A stretch of 64,000 nt of DNA from Macrococcoides epidermidis (GTDB lineage: Bacteria; Bacillota; Bacilli; Staphylococcales; Staphylococcaceae): NCBI RefSeq assembly GCF_042659445.1, contig NZ_JBHSSR010000001.1; one strand, written 5' to 3'. The position numbers were made by a program, and so were the translations under genes. Position 1 is the first letter of the stretch; every line of letters starts with the position of its first letter. Shown one piece after another: positions 35,388 to 44,181 of the stretch. The notes beneath the pieces are model-generated. The model worked only from the letters and a program-made list of their open reading frames with translations, had not been told where the DNA came from and made no database searches.

Positions 35388-36042
35388 ATAATACTTTTAC
35401 AAATGCTTCTGCGACTTCTACACTTGATTGAGGATTTTGGCCGGTCACGAACTTCTTATCTGTTACAACGTGTGATGTGAAATTCTCACCTACGACAAAG
35501 CGTCCACCTTGTTTTTCTAACTCTGATTGTAATGCAAATGGAACAACTTCATCTAGTTTCATCGCACTTTCCTCGTTATTCGTAAATCCAGTAAGTTTAA
35601 CACCGTCTATTAAGTAGCTGCCATCTTTAAGTTTAGCACCGACAAAAGCACTTGGACCATGACAAACAGCTCCAATTGCACGACCATCTTCTTTGTAGAA
35701 TGCAAGGATGTTCTGTAAATCCGGATCATTAGGTAGATCATACATCGTACCATGTCCACCCGGAATAAATACACCATCATAATTTTCAAATACAACGTCT
35801 CTCAATTTTAGAGAGTCTCCTAATTTCTTAACGACATCTGCATATGTCTTCGTCTCATCATTGGCTACAGAGTTTGGATCCAGTGGAATTGCGCCACCTT
35901 TTATAGAAGCAAAATCTACTGCGATATTATTTTTCTCAAAAATTTTATATGGTGCTGCAGCTTCTTCTAACCATAGTCCTGTTGGTGTGCCATCACTAAA
36001 CTTCTCTTGATTTGTCAGTACCATTAATACTTTTTTTGTCAT
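35386..36042 (-). CDS. DJ-1/PfpI family protein (Hsp31-like)
   Basis: A 218-aa class I glutamine-amidotransferase-like protein. The nucleophile elbow is GAVCHGPSAF with the conserved Cys, and VFIPGGHGTMYDLP carries the oxyanion region. Overall layout (NQEKFSDGTPTGLWLEEAAAPY at the start) matches the Hsp31/HchA-like group that includes yeast Hsp31, active as glutathione-independent glyoxalase or deglycase. A frame open to 36114 is ignored; the ATG at 36042 begins MTKKVLMVLTN, but its Shine-Dalgarno (AAAGGG) is 13 bases away. The leader region 36050-36100 holds an imperfect inverted repeat (ACACGCCCTTT against AAAGGACGTGT) around the start region of the transcript. Confidence 0.85.
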   Translation of the reverse strand: MTKKVLMVLTNQEKFSDGTPTGLWLEEAAAPYKIFEKNNIAVDFASIKGGAIPLDPNSVANDETKTYADVVKKLGDSLKLRDVVFENYDGVFIPGGHGTMYDLPNDPDLQNILAFYKEDGRAIGAVCHGPSAFVGAKLKDGSYLIDGVKLTGFTNNEESAMKLDEVVPFALQSELEKQGGRFVVGENFTSHVVTDKKFVTGQNPQSSVEVAEAFVKVL

Positions 36043-36151
36043 AAATAAAACACGCCCTTTCTCATGTAGTAACCACATTATAACGAAAAAGGACGTGTGT
36101 CTCAAAATATTCAACTTATATTTATCAGAAAATTCTAAATTTAAATTTATA

Positions 36152-37192
36152 CTAAATTACATCACTCAATACATATTGATAAATTAACTTTTCGGTATTT
36201 TCAAGTGAAGTTTTATGTGTACGTTCCATCGCATGGCTGGATTCAATACCAGCACCGAATAGACCATGTTTAACATCATAACCAGCGCTCATTGCAGCAC
36301 TCGCATCACTACCGTAATACGGATAAATATCAACTTTATAATCAATTTCGTTGTCTTTACATAGCTGAACGAGATGTTGTTTCAATTGATAATGGTAAGG
36401 ACCTGAACTATCCTTTGCACATATCGATACCGTATATTCGTCAGAGGCTTGTCCATCACCTAATGCACCCATATCAACAGCAATATATTCTACAACTTGT
36501 TCCGGAACATTAGAGTTACCACCATAACCGATTTCTTCATTATTTGAAAAATAGAAATGTGTTGTATGTGGTAATTCAATATTTTCAGCTTTTAAATGAC
36601 GTAACAGCTGGATAAGCATCGCCGCACTTGCTTTATCATCTAAATGACGCGATTTAATAAATCCGGATTCTGTAATTTCACACCTTGGATTGAACGTGAT
36701 AAAATCTCCGACACTGATACCTAATTTTTCAGTATCTTCCTGAGACTTTACGATTTCATCTATACGAACTTCCATATGATCCTCATCACGTTTAATATCA
36801 CCAGCGTTACGATAAACATGGACGCTGGTCTCATGCAGACAGATTGTTCCCGTATACACTTTATCATTTGTATGAATTTCACAGTATTCACCTTCAACAG
36901 CATTCCATCTGAAACCACCAACCATTGATAAACGTAAACGTCCACTCGGTAGAATCTCTTTAACCATTGCACCTAAAGTATCAACATGTGCCGTTAAGTA
37001 TTTATGACGTGTATCATCTTTACCGGGCACAGTAATCAATACCCCACCCTTATTCGTTTGTTGTACTTCGTAACCTACTGAAGATAACGTTTCTGTCACA
37101 TATTCAATCGCTTTAAATGCAAAACCTGAAGGACCTGGAATATTTACTAAAAGCTCAATCTCTTGCATCGTGCTATTTACATCTGGATACAT
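36152..37192 (-). CDS. M42 family metallopeptidase
   Basis: A 346-aa dinuclear-zinc aminopeptidase of the glutamyl-aminopeptidase/endoglucanase-like M42 family. Likely metal and catalytic residues are in TAHVDTLGAMV, SRHLDDKASAAML, the NNEEIGYGG catalytic Glu pair, VAVDMGALGD and SSHAMERTH. The frame is open to 37276, but AAAAGGAG places the ATG at 37192 (MYPDVNSTMQEIELLV). Cytoplasmic peptide turnover is the expected role. It is 110 bases upstream of the DJ-1 gene on the same strand; co-transcription is possible but not clear. Confidence 0.88.
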   Translation of the reverse strand: MYPDVNSTMQEIELLVNIPGPSGFAFKAIEYVTETLSSVGYEVQQTNKGGVLITVPGKDDTRHKYLTAHVDTLGAMVKEILPSGRLRLSMVGGFRWNAVEGEYCEIHTNDKVYTGTICLHETSVHVYRNAGDIKRDEDHMEVRIDEIVKSQEDTEKLGISVGDFITFNPRCEITESGFIKSRHLDDKASAAMLIQLLRHLKAENIELPHTTHFYFSNNEEIGYGGNSNVPEQVVEYIAVDMGALGDGQASDEYTVSICAKDSSGPYHYQLKQHLVQLCKDNEIDYKVDIYPYYGSDASAAMSAGYDVKHGLFGAGIESSHAMERTHKTSLENTEKLIYQYVLSDVI

Positions 37193-37264
37193 TTTCATTC
37201 TCCTTTTCAAATTTACTGATAATTTAATCTTATCTGATAATGAAGGGGAGTACAATGGTTGATA

Positions 37265-37300
37265 AGAAAAATACAAAAACTTTCAGTTAACTGAAAGTTT
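37265..37300 (-). terminator. Terminator of the MFS gene
   Basis: A 24-bp perfect palindrome (37277-37300, core ACTTTCAGTTAACTGAAAGT) followed on the minus strand by TTGTATTTTTC. A second partial copy of the arm (CAGTAGACT context, 37323-37340) precedes it. Confidence 0.75.
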
Positions 37301-37345
37301 ATTAAATTTTTTAAGGAATTATCAGTCTACTGAAAGTTTTTATAT

Positions 37346-38569
37346 CTATGTATTATTAATTTTTTTCATTTTAAACAAGCTGTTCATCATAAGTACTGAT
37401 CCAATAATTACGATCACATACACAACTACACTCATTGCATATGGGTTTAAATATGTACCAAGGATCAAAGATCCATTTGATAATAGTTGTGCACCACTGA
37501 ATGTGAATGAACTGAATGTATTATAGGTACCTCGTTTTTCTTTTGGTATTAGTGTCAGCATTTCAGCACTTTTAATCGGTGCAAATATCATTTCACCAAA
37601 TGTAGCAATAAGCACAGCTATGATAATCAGCCACCACATATTTGCAGAAGTAAGTACTGCATATCCTATTGCATACATCAATAGTCCAAATCCTAGAATT
37701 CTACTTACTTTAAACTTCTCTAACCACTTACCAACTAATAAAGAAAATGTAATAACGGTAATTGTATTAACGAGGTTAATGATTGTAAACATTCTAACAC
37801 CGGTAATTTCAAAGCCGGACAAGTAAATTGTGTCAAAGTTTTTATGTAATCTTACAGCAACGTAAGTACTTGTCATGAGCTCCACAGTTGCAATAAACAT
37901 CGTACCGATTACCATTAATACGAATCGTTTATCTTTAACGACAGTCTGATATGCAATGAACAAATCTACAAATACATTTTTATGTTCTTTTTTACGGATA
38001 AAGCTGTTTGTTTCTTCAATATATTTCATATATAAGAAACTTAATAACAGTGCCACCATCGCTGAAGCAAAGAATAACCAGCTTTTATGTTCGTTATAGA
38101 ATAGCCCACCGAGAAGTGCGCCTATTGCCAGTGATAAATTAATCAGCCAGTAATCCATCCGATATAATAATTTCTTATTTTCATCTGTTGCTGAATCCTG
38201 TACTAGTGCACTCATAGAAGGTCTGCGAAATGCACTGAATATCGTAAAGAGTATAAATGTCATCATAAATAGATAAATCCATGAGTTGACAACGGTGAGC
38301 CACATAAATATTAGCGATAATGCTTCAGTAAATGAACCAAATATCAGCATCTTTTTCCTCGGGAATTGGTCGACTAAGTAACCTCCCCAAATATTACTGA
38401 TAAACTGGACAAAGACGATTGATGCTAAAAACAATCCAGCGATTCTTGCATTCAGCTGATCAGTTAAATATAGTGCAATAAATGGTAGTGTCGCACTATA
38501 AGTACAGCGATTGACAAATGAACCCCACAATCTGAGTTGTATATTGATTGGTAAGTCACGAACTTTCAT
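37346..38569 (-). CDS. MFS transporter, divergent from an SgrR-like regulator
   Basis: A 407-aa major facilitator protein with 12 membrane segments and a motif-A-like loop (GGYLVDQFPRKKMLI, about residues 62-76). It resembles Firmicute drug or sugar efflux permeases. The ATG at 38569 is better spaced to AGGGGGA than the one at 38575. It is transcribed away from the SgrR-like gene; in E. coli sgrR likewise neighbours setA, an MFS sugar exporter, so a role in solute efflux under that regulator is a reasonable guess. Ends at a strong palindromic terminator. Confidence 0.82.
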   Translation of the reverse strand: MKVRDLPINIQLRLWGSFVNRCTYSATLPFIALYLTDQLNARIAGLFLASIVFVQFISNIWGGYLVDQFPRKKMLIFGSFTEALSLIFMWLTVVNSWIYLFMMTFILFTIFSAFRRPSMSALVQDSATDENKKLLYRMDYWLINLSLAIGALLGGLFYNEHKSWLFFASAMVALLLSFLYMKYIEETNSFIRKKEHKNVFVDLFIAYQTVVKDKRFVLMVIGTMFIATVELMTSTYVAVRLHKNFDTIYLSGFEITGVRMFTIINLVNTITVITFSLLVGKWLEKFKVSRILGFGLLMYAIGYAVLTSANMWWLIIIAVLIATFGEMIFAPIKSAEMLTLIPKEKRGTYNTFSSFTFSGAQLLSNGSLILGTYLNPYAMSVVVYVIVIIGSVLMMNSLFKMKKINNT

Positions 38570-38599
38570 TTTCATTCCCCCTAACTTTCTACATATGTT

Positions 38600-38651
38600 A
38601 AAGTAGACTAAACGATTTAAAAATGGACAATATCTTATTTGAGTCCACTTT
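38600..38651. promoter_or_regulatory. Candidate divergent operator
   Basis: AAAGTAGACT (38600-38609) and AGTCCACTTT (38642-38651) are inverted copies (9 of 10 match) with 32 bases between them, in the 93-bp gap between the MFS gene and the SgrR-like gene. Likely the regulator's own binding sites. Confidence 0.5.
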
Positions 38652-38662
38652 TAGGAGGAGCT

Positions 38663-40267
38663 ATGGAGCAATTATTACTGTCATTCTATAATTTGAAGAT
38701 TACAGCATTTCATCAATCATCTGTCAGTGAACAGTTAAAGGTGAGCCAGAAGCATTTATCCAGAAGTTTAAAAAGGTGGCAGGATAGTGGTTATATCACT
38801 TTTAAGAGTGCGCGTGGTCGTGGGAATCAATCAACGGTTCAATGGTTCGTGGATATCGATACATTATATTTCAATAAGGTGAATGCAATGCTAACACCAT
38901 ATCAATTGTCAGACGCTATTCAATATTTAACATGGGACTGGTCTGTTCATCATAAACAGATGCTGATTACGAAAGCGAATCAATTACTCGGGGTATCTAC
39001 AGTTGATATCGACAAATTAGTTGTTAAGAAGCGCTACGCCCCACTCTATTCTCATCCTTTAGAAGTGGTCGATATCAATAGCGCCAATATATTGAGTAAT
39101 GTTTACGACACGTTAGTCGCTTATGATAAACATTCGGATCAGTATCATTTTAAGATAGCACAGCATATCGATTTTTATGATGATTATGCAGTGATATATT
39201 TACGGAAGAATATTTACTTTCATGATGGTACTCAAGTGACTGCTGAAGATATTAAACGATGTCTGAGTCATGCGATAGCGTATCAGGAGACGAAAGTGTT
39301 ATTAAGTCCAATTGTTTCAATTGAAGTGCTTAATAAACTTACAGTTAAAGTATATTATCACGATTTTCCATATTTCAAAGATGTATTATGTAAGGTAAAT
39401 CTTGCAATCTATAAGTAGGATAAGCAGCAAATTATTGGTACAGGACCATTTTATATCGCAATGAATAATGAATTTCAAACGACTTTAAAATCTTTTAATC
39501 AGTATTATGGCTATCAATCATATCTTGATGAAGTTGAATTAATTTATATACCGAAGCTTAAAGAAACTAACTTTACATTAAGTGATAGTGATACGTTCCA
39601 GCATATCGAAGTAACAGATGGTTTTTATTATGTGCTGTCACTCGCTCAAAATAAGTTATCTGATCTTCAGAAAGCAACTGTGCATTACTTATTTCAGCAG
39701 TCCGTTCATCATGTTAAAGATATACACACAAGTAAAGAAACCTCTTATATTCTGAAAGATCAGCCACTTTCACTTAAATCATTAAATAAATTAGAAGATC
39801 ATTTCTCTATTACAATTGTCTATCCGAGCTATATCGAAAAAAAGATGCTCCAGTATAAAAGATATTTAAAGCGATACAATATAGAAGCGGTATTAAAACC
39901 TATCGATATTATGACTTCTTTTAAAAGTGAAATAACAATTGAGGGGGATATCTATATCCATGGTATGTTCTTTAGTGAAGCGGAAACCTTTGAATATTTT
40001 ACACTGCTCTATCAAAATAAAACGATGCATCGCCATTTATCACAACAATTTCCTTTGTTGAGCGATTATTATGCTACATATATCACAACAGATACTCGTG
40101 AGTGGAATGAACTGAATCATGCGATTAATCAGTCGTTATTTGAATCACATACACTCTACCCTATCTTCAACATTACTCAGGAAGTTAAAGTACCAAATAG
40201 CATACATAATGCAAAAGTGACTACTGCTGGATTCTATAACTTTTCAGAGCTTGTGATTAAACGATAA
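38663..40267 (+). pseudogene. SgrR-like regulator (HTH plus SBP_bac_5) broken by an in-frame TAG
   Basis: One continuous frame of 534 codons is interrupted only by TAG at 39416-39418 (codon 252). Before it: an N-terminal winged HTH (about 12-60, SSVSEQLKVSQKHLSRSLKRW) and the start of a peptide/solute-binding domain (LYSHPLEVVDINSANILSNVYDTLVAYD, IYFHDGTQVTAEDIKR). After it, in the same frame, DKQQIIGTGPFYIAMNNEF continues the binding domain (GTGPFYI is typical of SBP family 5). Thus two ORFs are halves of one SgrR-type regulator. Start ATG 38663 with AGGAGG. A sequencing error, a recent nonsense mutation or amber readthrough would all explain it; no other damage is seen, so any loss is recent. 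Confidence 0.88.
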
Positions 40268-40268
40268 A

Positions 40269-40302
40269 AAAAACTTTCAGGTCTCCTGAAAGTTTTTGGT
40301 TT
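40269..40302 (+). terminator. Terminator of the SgrR-like gene
   Basis: Arms AAAAACTTTCAGG (40269-40281) and CCTGAAAGTTTTT (40285-40297), 3-base loop. The sequence resembles the terminator at 37277-37300 of the divergent partner. Confidence 0.88.
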
Positions 40303-40314
40303 TATGAATTTTGA

Positions 40315-41835
40315 TTACTTTTTAAGATTTTCTATTTTCTTTTTAAGTTTGATAACATCCTGTATATTTACGTCAGGATTAATTATCATTTGTTCTAATT
40401 TATATTCTAATAGTTGTAAATTACTATTGTCAGGGATTTGATAGTTTTTCTGTTTTGTGTCATCTAATAATTGTTGTTGTTTTATGACAAATTTATTCTT
40501 TGTCGTATTATTTATGAATTGCTCATCGTGAGATACAATCAGAAAACTACCAGGATAATCTTTTAAGAAATGCTCTAATGCTTGCAATGTAGAAACATCC
40601 AGAAAATTTGTCGGTTCATCCAAGATTAACAGATCATAATCACCGAGTATTAACTTTATGATTTGTAGTCTGACACGTTCTCCGCCAGATAAAGAATTAA
40701 CAATTTGATTCAATCTCGAATAATCAAATCCTAATGCAGCAAGTACATTTCTAATAAGCATATCGTCCTGTACTGATGTATTTCGTACATTCTCAAATAT
40801 ACTTTTCTGTTCATCTAACGTCGTTAAATTTTGCGCAAAATAGCCTATTTTTAAATTGGGTTTATAGTAGCCATTTAATTGCTTTTCAATTAACCGTCTA
40901 ATAAAAGTTGTCTTACCACTCCCATTAGGTCCTGTTATTGCAATTTTATCCCCTTGAACTAGCTTGAAGATGCCCGATTGAAATAATAGATGATTTTCAA
41001 TGCTAACGGTAAAAGTATCTAAATGAATTAACGTAGCACCTGTATGTTTTAATTTACCTATTGCTTTAATTTTAAATTGTTTGTCACTCAGAGGCTTTTC
41101 TACTTTTTCTATTTGTTCCATTCGTTTTTGCAGCACTTTACTTGATTTAGCGATTGCTTTTTCCTGACTGTCATAAGCACCCATTCTTGAGTTGACTTTA
41201 TAGTCGGAAATACTAATATTCTTCTTTCTTTTTTTAAAGTTTGAGGCATGTTTATTTCTTTCAATTGATTCTTGCTGGAGTTGATTAATTTTCTTTTGAT
41301 ACTGTTCATATTCTTTTACTTGTTGTTCATATTGTTTCTTTTTTTGTTCATCGTAATCATCATAGTTACCGGTATATATATTAAGTCTTTTCTCTTCTAT
41401 TTCTAATATTTTTTGTACTGTTTGATTGAGTAATGATCTATCATGACTCACGATAATCATTGTTCCTTGAAATTGATTGATTTGATTGATGAGCCACTTG
41501 ATATTGTTCATATCTAAATTAGTGGATGGCTCATCAAGTAACAATAAAGCATTATTGCTGTTAAAAGCATCAAGTAAGTAACTTTTCGTCTGTTCTCCGC
41601 CTGACTGGCTCGTTATTTCTTTTAATTGCGGTACATATTTTGTTTGAAACGGATTAGTTATTACACCTGAATATGAAGTATCTATTTGGGCAATCATTTT
41701 AAGTAAAGTTGATTTTCCACAACCATTTTTACCGATTAAGCCAATCTTATCTCCTTGGTTAATCTTTAATTGGTCTATTTTGAATAAAGTAGTATCTTTA
41801 ACTTGTTTATTAATATTATGAAATTGTAGCATCAT
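40315..41835 (-). CDS. Vga/VmlR-like ABC-F ribosomal protection protein
   Basis: A 506-aa ABC-F protein with two ATPase domains: Walker A GKNGCGKS (about 36-43) and GPNGSGKT; first-domain signature QSGGEQT; second LSGGERVR; Walker B LLLDEPSTNLD and LILDEPTNFLD. The short linker between first Walker A and signature, the charged interdomain region (KNISISDYK...KRMEQIEKVEKP) and the C-terminal helical tail resemble Vga(A)/Sal proteins that protect ribosomes from lincosamides, pleuromutilins and streptogramin A. The allele is divergent from those I know, so the resistance spectrum is unproven. The ATG at 41835 follows AAGGAAGA. A structured leader with a small ORF precedes it. Confidence 0.83.
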   Translation of the reverse strand: MMLQFHNINKQVKDTTLFKIDQLKINQGDKIGLIGKNGCGKSTLLKMIAQIDTSYSGVITNPFQTKYVPQLKEITSQSGGEQTKSYLLDAFNSNNALLLLDEPSTNLDMNNIKWLINQINQFQGTMIIVSHDRSLLNQTVQKILEIEEKRLNIYTGNYDDYDEQKKKQYEQQVKEYEQYQKKINQLQQESIERNKHASNFKKRKKNISISDYKVNSRMGAYDSQEKAIAKSSKVLQKRMEQIEKVEKPLSDKQFKIKAIGKLKHTGATLIHLDTFTVSIENHLLFQSGIFKLVQGDKIAITGPNGSGKTTFIRRLIEKQLNGYYKPNLKIGYFAQNLTTLDEQKSIFENVRNTSVQDDMLIRNVLAALGFDYSRLNQIVNSLSGGERVRLQIIKLILGDYDLLILDEPTNFLDVSTLQALEHFLKDYPGSFLIVSHDEQFINNTTKNKFVIKQQQLLDDTKQKNYQIPDNSNLQLLEYKLEQMIINPDVNIQDVIKLKKKIENLKK

Positions 41836-41870
41836 GTCATTCTTCCTTTCATCTTTTATTATATGAAAGT

Positions 41871-42003
41871 CCAAATGATGATATTAAAAAAGGACATAGT
41901 AATCCTGTCATCACAAATTATCATATTGTATTCAATATCATCATTTGGATTTATAGAATTACCATGACCTTTTACCTCGTCCTCTTAGATTGATGTAATT
42001 ATA
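41871..42003 (-). promoter_or_regulatory. Leader of the Vga-like gene: promoter, mini-ORF and inverted repeat
   Basis: On the minus strand: TATAAT (complement of 41998-42003); AGAGGACGAGG as a ribosome site; a four-codon ORF ATG-GTA-ATT-CTA-TAA (41965 to 41951); then a perfect 15-bp inverted repeat (41934-41948 with 41871-41885, CCAAATGATGATATT) whose loop holds GGATTACTATGTCCTTTTTT (a weak terminator shape). The second arm ends 35 bases before the gene. This is the layout of an antibiotic-induced attenuator, by analogy with vmlR/vga leaders. Confidence 0.55.
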
Positions 42004-42049
42004 CCATATTTGTATTTGGTTGCTACAAAACAAATAAAATAGATTTATA

Positions 42050-42349
42050 TTAATGCGTCTTCAATTGCTGTGTCGCAATTTCCAGCATTCTTATATTTAA
42101 AGCATATTGTTCAGCAATTAAGTTATATACGCCGTCTTCTGATAATACACCAGTTGGGATATCCTGAAACGTATTAGATTCATTTGATAGATCTACATCA
42201 CGCATATACTCTTCACTACCATAATAGTCTTTTAAGGCATTATAATCTGTGCTATTTGCTTCCAATTGATTTAATAACGCATTCATCTTTTCTACAATTT
42301 CACTTGTTTCATTTAAGACTTTCTCATAACGGATTACATCTTCTTTCAT
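42050..42349 (-). CDS. DUF4298-like small protein
   Basis: A 99-aa helical protein resembling DUF4298: RYEKVLNETSEIVEKMNALLNQLEAN, then YNALKDYYGSEEYMRDVD and a C-terminal helix NLIAEQYALNIRMLEIATQQLK. No catalytic motif. The GTG at 42358 is part of the GAGGTGA Shine-Dalgarno; the ATG at 42349 is used. Next to the element remnant and upstream of the Vga-like gene's promoter region. Function unknown. Confidence 0.7.
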   Translation of the reverse strand: MKEDVIRYEKVLNETSEIVEKMNALLNQLEANSTDYNALKDYYGSEEYMRDVDLSNESNTFQDIPTGVLSEDGVYNLIAEQYALNIRMLEIATQQLKTH

Positions 42350-42476
42350 TGTATTCACCTCATATTGATTTATTAACAGTTTATGTCTATTATACGTTTG
42401 ATAGATGAATAATTCTAGAAATACAGGTTGGTTTTACGATTGATTATATCTTTTGTTTATATTTATGATATCTGAC

Positions 42477-42493
42477 TATGCCTTATGACCAGC
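42477..42493. repeat. Attachment-site copy, distal end of the element
   Basis: TATGCCTTATGACCAGC, identical over 17 bp to the 3' end of the umuC-like gene (44183-44199), in the same orientation. The two copies bound the remnant element. Confidence 0.75.
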
Positions 42494-42590
42494 TTTCAGA
42501 CTGTCTATTTTCGATAATTTTCTCGAAGTGTCAAACTCAATAATATCAAGGCTTTCAGCGTTCACATGTGAAAAATCATTTTCGACGAGT

Positions 42591-42628
42591 TGCCGAAAGT
42601 TGCAACTGTTTGCCGAATTTTTGCCGAA
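42591..42628. repeat. TGCCGAA repeats (possible integrase arm sites)
   Basis: TGCCGAA occurs at 42591, 42611 and 42622, and again inside the other end at 44111. The longer string GTTTGCCGAATTTTT is shared by 42608-42622 and 44108-44122. Repeats near both ends fit integrase arm-type sites. Confidence 0.5.
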
Positions 42629-42635
42629 TATTACA

Positions 42636-43592
42636 TCATTGTTCTTTTTCTTTTAGTTGTACATCGTTAAAGTAATATTCAATATAAAGAGACAGGAAAC
42701 CTCCTATTATTAAATTGCAATTTTTTAAATCTTTATATGTTGTCTCATTGTTGACAATTAATTTTACTTCTTCCTCATTTACTGCTTTTTTATCTATTGT
42801 TTCTGTTACAATGATTGTATCTAGGAGATTGATAATATTACCATACGGTTCTTCAATTTGTATTTCTTCTTCACTAAACGCAACTTTAACTAATATATTC
42901 AATCTATTATACGAAAAACTCATTCTATTTCTCTCTGAAATACATCTATTTTTATATTCTTTGAGTTGATTAATATTTATATTGTATTTTTGTGTATCGT
43001 ATTGAGAAAGGTAATCTAGTATATCACTACACATATTAGAATAATTATTGTATATATTTCCATATTCATTTATTAAGTCTGATAATGATTGATAAGTATC
43101 AAATTTAAACTTTGTTAGTTCTACTTTCTTTGTATCAAATTTAAGAGCTATCTGTGTGTCTAATGATTTTTGATTTAATTTTCTTTGTTCTTCTTGCTGT
43201 TCTTTATTTAACTTTCTTTGTTCTTCTTGCTGTTCTTTATTTAACTTTCTTTGTTCTTCTTGTTGTTCTTCATTTAATTTTCTCTGTTCTTCAAAAGTTT
43301 CTCTCATAATTTGTTCCTGCTTAGTATTTTGTAAATGTGCTACATAAATAACAGCTATAGTACCTATAAAGCCTCCAAGCATACTACCCCAAAACTGAAG
43401 CCAGCTATTAGCGTCAGCTGAAGTATGACCGAATAACTCCTTCGGCCAGGTTATACCTAAAGCTACTGCCAAAGGGGATAAAGCTATGAAAAATATAACC
43501 CACCCTAAATGCTTTTTATTAAACGTGACTGTAATTTCATTTTTATTTATTGTTTTATTTCCTTCTTGGTTTTGGCCATTTTCACTACTCAC
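42636..43592 (-). CDS. Cargo membrane protein with 11-residue coiled-coil repeats
   Basis: A 318-aa protein not recognised by family. Two membrane segments (about residues 29-48 and 66-87) are followed by four 11-residue repeats (EEQRKLNKEQQ, about 100-143), coded by a 33-bp tandem repeat, then a helical cytoplasmic domain with many Asn, Tyr and Ile codons. GTG start at 43592 with a distant AGGAG. Lower GC and repeat-rich coding than the flanking core genes. It is the only intact gene inside the element remnant, between the distal repeat and the integrase fragment. Such positions in prophages often hold superinfection-exclusion or defence genes; that role is speculation here. Confidence 0.7.
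   Translation of the reverse strand: MSSENGQNQEGNKTINKNEITVTFNKKHLGWVIFFIALSPLAVALGITWPKELFGHTSADANSWLQFWGSMLGGFIGTIAVIYVAHLQNTKQEQIMRETFEEQRKLNEEQQEEQRKLNKEQQEEQRKLNKEQQEEQRKLNQKSLDTQIALKFDTKKVELTKFKFDTYQSLSDLINEYGNIYNNYSNMCSDILDYLSQYDTQKYNININQLKEYKNRCISERNRMSFSYNRLNILVKVAFSEEEIQIEEPYGNIINLLDTIIVTETIDKKAVNEEEVKLIVNNETTYKDLKNCNLIIGGFLSLYIEYYFNDVQLKEKEQ
43181..43291. repeat. 33-bp tandem repeat inside the cargo gene
   Basis: Units start at 43181, 43214, 43247 and 43280 (33-bp period, TTCTTTGTTCTTCTTGCTG... ), the last degenerate. They encode the EEQRKLNKEQQ coiled-coil repeats, and copy number could change by slippage. Confidence 0.9.
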
Positions 43593-43641
43593 CGTACTCG
43601 CCTACTCTCCTATTAGTTAAATAAATTATACATTTTTAGAC

Positions 43642-43676
43642 AACAAAAAAACACCCACACTATTAAATGTGAGTGT
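43642..43676 (-). terminator. Terminator-like hairpin upstream of the cargo gene
   Basis: On the minus strand ACACTCACA (complement of 43668-43676) pairs with TGTGGGTGT (complement of 43651-43659, one G-U), followed by TTTTTTGTTG. It probably ended a lost upstream gene; no intact gene remains in 43593-43861. Confidence 0.7.
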
Positions 43677-43861
43677 AATGAGATAAAATACGGCAATTAC
43701 CTTAAGGACGATAGAACAGAAAACAATACCAAGTATTATTTTAATAAATTTTTATTTTGATTTCTAACTATATTATAATAAAAATGTCTTACATACACAA
43801 TTCTAATCTTTGGCTTTTAGCCTTTTCAGCTCTATTTTTTCTATCTTCATAAAGCTTCATA

Positions 43862-44088
43862 ACGCTCAGCCTGAACTGCCTGAAGCGGATAAGATAACTA
43901 AGAAGATAACCTCACACGCTTTGAGACACACTCACATATCACTATTAGCTCAAGAGAATGTACCTCTTAAAGCAATTATGGAGCGTGTAGGTCACCATGA
44001 CCCAGCAACAACCACAGTAATTTATACTCACATTACTCAAAATATGCAGGATAAAACGAGAGATTTATTAGAGAACATTTTAGCTTAA
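43862..44088 (+). pseudogene. Tyrosine integrase, C-terminal remnant
   Basis: About 75 codons recognisable as the C-terminal catalytic part of a phage-type tyrosine recombinase: SHALRHTHISLL (His and Arg of the active site), VGHHDPATTTVIYTHIT (His and the nucleophile Tyr). The N-terminal DNA-binding domains and the first catalytic Arg are missing; the frame upstream (from 43810) is unrelated sequence. Its end lies 95 bases from the proximal attachment copy, the normal place for an integrase. Confidence 0.85.
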
Positions 44089-44181
44089 TTTTTCAGTTTT
44101 TAGCACAGTTTGCCGAATTTTTTAAGATTTCAACACAAGTAACCCCCTAAAGCCTTGTAGCTCTAGGGGTTATTATTGTAC

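Noticed and set aside
39461..40267. Independent gene starting at ATG 39461
   Set aside because: Sequence before this ATG (GTGPFYI) continues the same solute-binding domain in the same frame, so it is the 3' part of the split SgrR-like gene.
43181..43291. CRISPR array
   Set aside because: The 33-bp units are contiguous without spacers and encode a coiled-coil repeat inside an ORF.
43810..43861. Integrase N-terminus
   Set aside because: The residues before NAQPELPEADK do not resemble an integrase; only the C-terminal part is real.
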